From Agrocybe praecox (Eukaryota; Basidiomycota; Agaricomycetes; Agaricales; Agrocybaceae): 64,000 bases of DNA. The position numbers and the translations under genes were made by a program. The notes beneath the pieces are model-generated. The model saw nothing but the letters and a program-made list of their open reading frames with translations, made no database searches and was not told the DNA's origin. Within the stretch, counting starts at the first letter, position 1. Each line of letters starts with the position of its first letter. The stretch is from assembly GCA_964017145.1 (NCBI GenBank), contig OZ024849.1, positions 1,612,001-1,676,000 on the forward strand, written 5' to 3'. Below are positions 62,188-64,000 of this stretch, one piece after another.

Positions 62188-63753
62188 GATGAAGTTCAGG
62201 TGCAGAACTTGTATTCGTAACTGACAAACAGACGGACAGTGTTCCTCCACCCGGAATAAAGAACTCAAATTCGAGTGGGAGGAAGAAGAACCCGAAAGAA
62301 AAAAAGTTAAGATTAGATCACCGAGCTTGTTTGTTCATGATTGACAATGATCGATGCCCTGAAGATCAATGACGGCTCGGCAGAAGCATCACCTCCGAAA
62401 AGCTCCGACCATCACGTGCATGGACATATCCTTCAGTACTGATAGTATTACTGCCCGAGTTATACTTTAGTTGGTACAACTCAGATACGGATCTCCTCCC
62501 AAAATAGGAGACTCCCCAGGACAAAAATTTTCTCCCCTCACTCGGCAGTGCACTAGCAGCAGGTCCTAACACTCCAATAAGAGATTCGGCATTCCGCCAT
62601 TGTTCTCTCACTGGGCCAAATTTGGATTGGCCGAAATGCCGCTTGCTGTGTATTCGACTGGAAATCGTGTGAGTGTGAGTTCAATGTGTCGTTTTAAGAG
62701 ACGACATTGTTGAGTGTTTTCCCTTATATGCTACTTAGCTGTGGTATATATACACATAAAACTGTAAATCTGATAGTTCAATGCATATATGTATGATAAT
62801 GAAGTGAACTGTAAGACAGATTTGTGCTGGCATCTGGCATAATAAATAAAATTAACTGGGTTGATTTTTATCGCACACAACAAGTATTGAGAACTAAGCT
62901 TGTTGAAATATTCTAGTGAAGCCAGAGAAAGGATTTTTTGCTTGTGCTCGCAAAGTTATTTACATGTCACCGTGATCATACATTTTTGATCAATAAATCA
63001 CTGAGGCAGGACGGTGAGTCATCCATATCTATCGAGATCTACTATTAAGCATTTTATAAATTCTCTTCTTTTATTTCATTTTACTAGCCTACTATTACGT
63101 TTGTTTTTTGAGACCAACTCCGTTTTTCTATCTTACTCGAATTTATATGACAAAATCCTGACCCACGGACTGACGTCGGCGTCGCTGCTACGTTCAGGCT
63201 CAGCTTGCTTTGGGTAGAGTTTTGCCGGTGATCCGAAAGCTTACTTATACTCGAGAAGCTTTGCGGTGATTTCCGATTGTATTAGATCCATATCTGATTT
63301 GTACTCGTGTCACTGTCCACCGACTTATGAGGTCTTACAACTTATGCGGTCTTATACATAAGCCTCTTCAATCGTGCGAATTTATGTAAAGTATGATCAT
63401 CAGGAACGAATAAAGCGCAAATCCTATCTAGTGCAGTACCAGAACACAGGACCGACCAGGATTTTTCTAGAGCTTCTTCTTTTTCTCGAGCTCCAGTTTT
63501 CTCGCAGGAATGTCTACTCTTGCGGAAATGCACCGGTCGATTCTGGACCGGTTTCGGAGGACTGCAAGCATTGTTGTGGGTCTTTTGGTTAAATTACATA
63601 CTGCTATAAGGGAAGGCTCAAAGTGTAGATCACGCAATCAATAATATATGTCGAGCACGCCATTTTCCCCATAACATTGCTCTTCCAGATTCGCTTTCGA
63701 ACTATATAAATAGGATCTTTCAGCCCGCGATCCCAATAATTGCATCTCACACC
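62188..63753. promoter_or_regulatory. Divergent intergenic region between URA2 and the sulfhydrylase gene
   Basis: 1.57 kb with no recognised gene. It must include both promoters. A CACGTG element at about 62,413 is a bHLH (Cbf1-type) site by pattern only and is far from the sulfhydrylase start. No TATA box is clear. Confidence 0.45.

Positions 63754-64000
<247 letters not shown>

Overview
The window is nuclear DNA of a filamentous basidiomycete fungus, most likely an Agaricomycete. Genes are cut by many short introns of about 45-65 nt with GT-AG ends, occasionally GC-AG. The content is typical of that group: two class I hydrophobins, a DUF3433 membrane protein, a basidiomycete-type DUF262 protein, a fungal multifunctional Ura2/CAD protein and a Yor1-like ABC transporter. 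Gene boundaries and splice sites were read by eye from frame continuity and family conservation; no alignment or search was run.

Layout: KSH1/kish (840-1229, +); condensin SMC2 (5802-1330, -); DUF262 protein (6387-9401, +) sharing a 584 bp divergent promoter with SMC2; a gene-poor 2.4 kb; Yor1-type ABCC transporter (11774-17546, +); a 5-oxoprolinase-like gene that ends after the hydantoinase-A half (18389-21219, +); an F-box protein (21744-24028, +); an MFS transporter (24549-26706, +) followed by a decayed DMT-transporter fragment; a protein with an apparent RNase H-like fold (27431-29177, +); a DUF3433 membrane protein (29577-32473, +).

The centre holds a highly expressed-looking block: hydrophobin (33678-34278), beta-tubulin (34938-36846), a second hydrophobin with a long Thr/Val-rich arm (38092-39123), and a tiny five-exon gene (39604-39996) for a 58-residue MGC-starting peptide with eight Cys. 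The two hydrophobins and the peptide each have a strong TATAAAAG box. A membrane-anchored amidohydrolase follows (41559-45364, +).

From 45.4 to 51.6 kb the DNA is relic- and repeat-rich: a frame-broken gene with an AT-hook tail, GCTCA-rich tandem repeats, a BAHD-type acyltransferase (49154-47735, -), inverted repeats flanking a gene remnant, and CCAAGG-rich low-complexity DNA. Then come an orphan polytopic membrane protein (52888-51656, -), an acid-lipase/steryl-ester-hydrolase-like protein (53289-54639, +), the large Ura2 gene (62187-54956, -; carbamoyl-phosphate synthase, inactive DHOase-like domain, aspartate transcarbamylase) and the 5' end of an O-acetylhomoserine sulfhydrylase gene running off the right edge.

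The genes are mostly independent housekeeping and accessory loci, not an operon or a clear biosynthetic cluster. The most unusual items are the mini Cys-peptide with its 3' stem-loop, the Thr-rich hydrophobin, the truncated 5-oxoprolinase, and the DUF262 protein with a freshly duplicated NLS-like unit.
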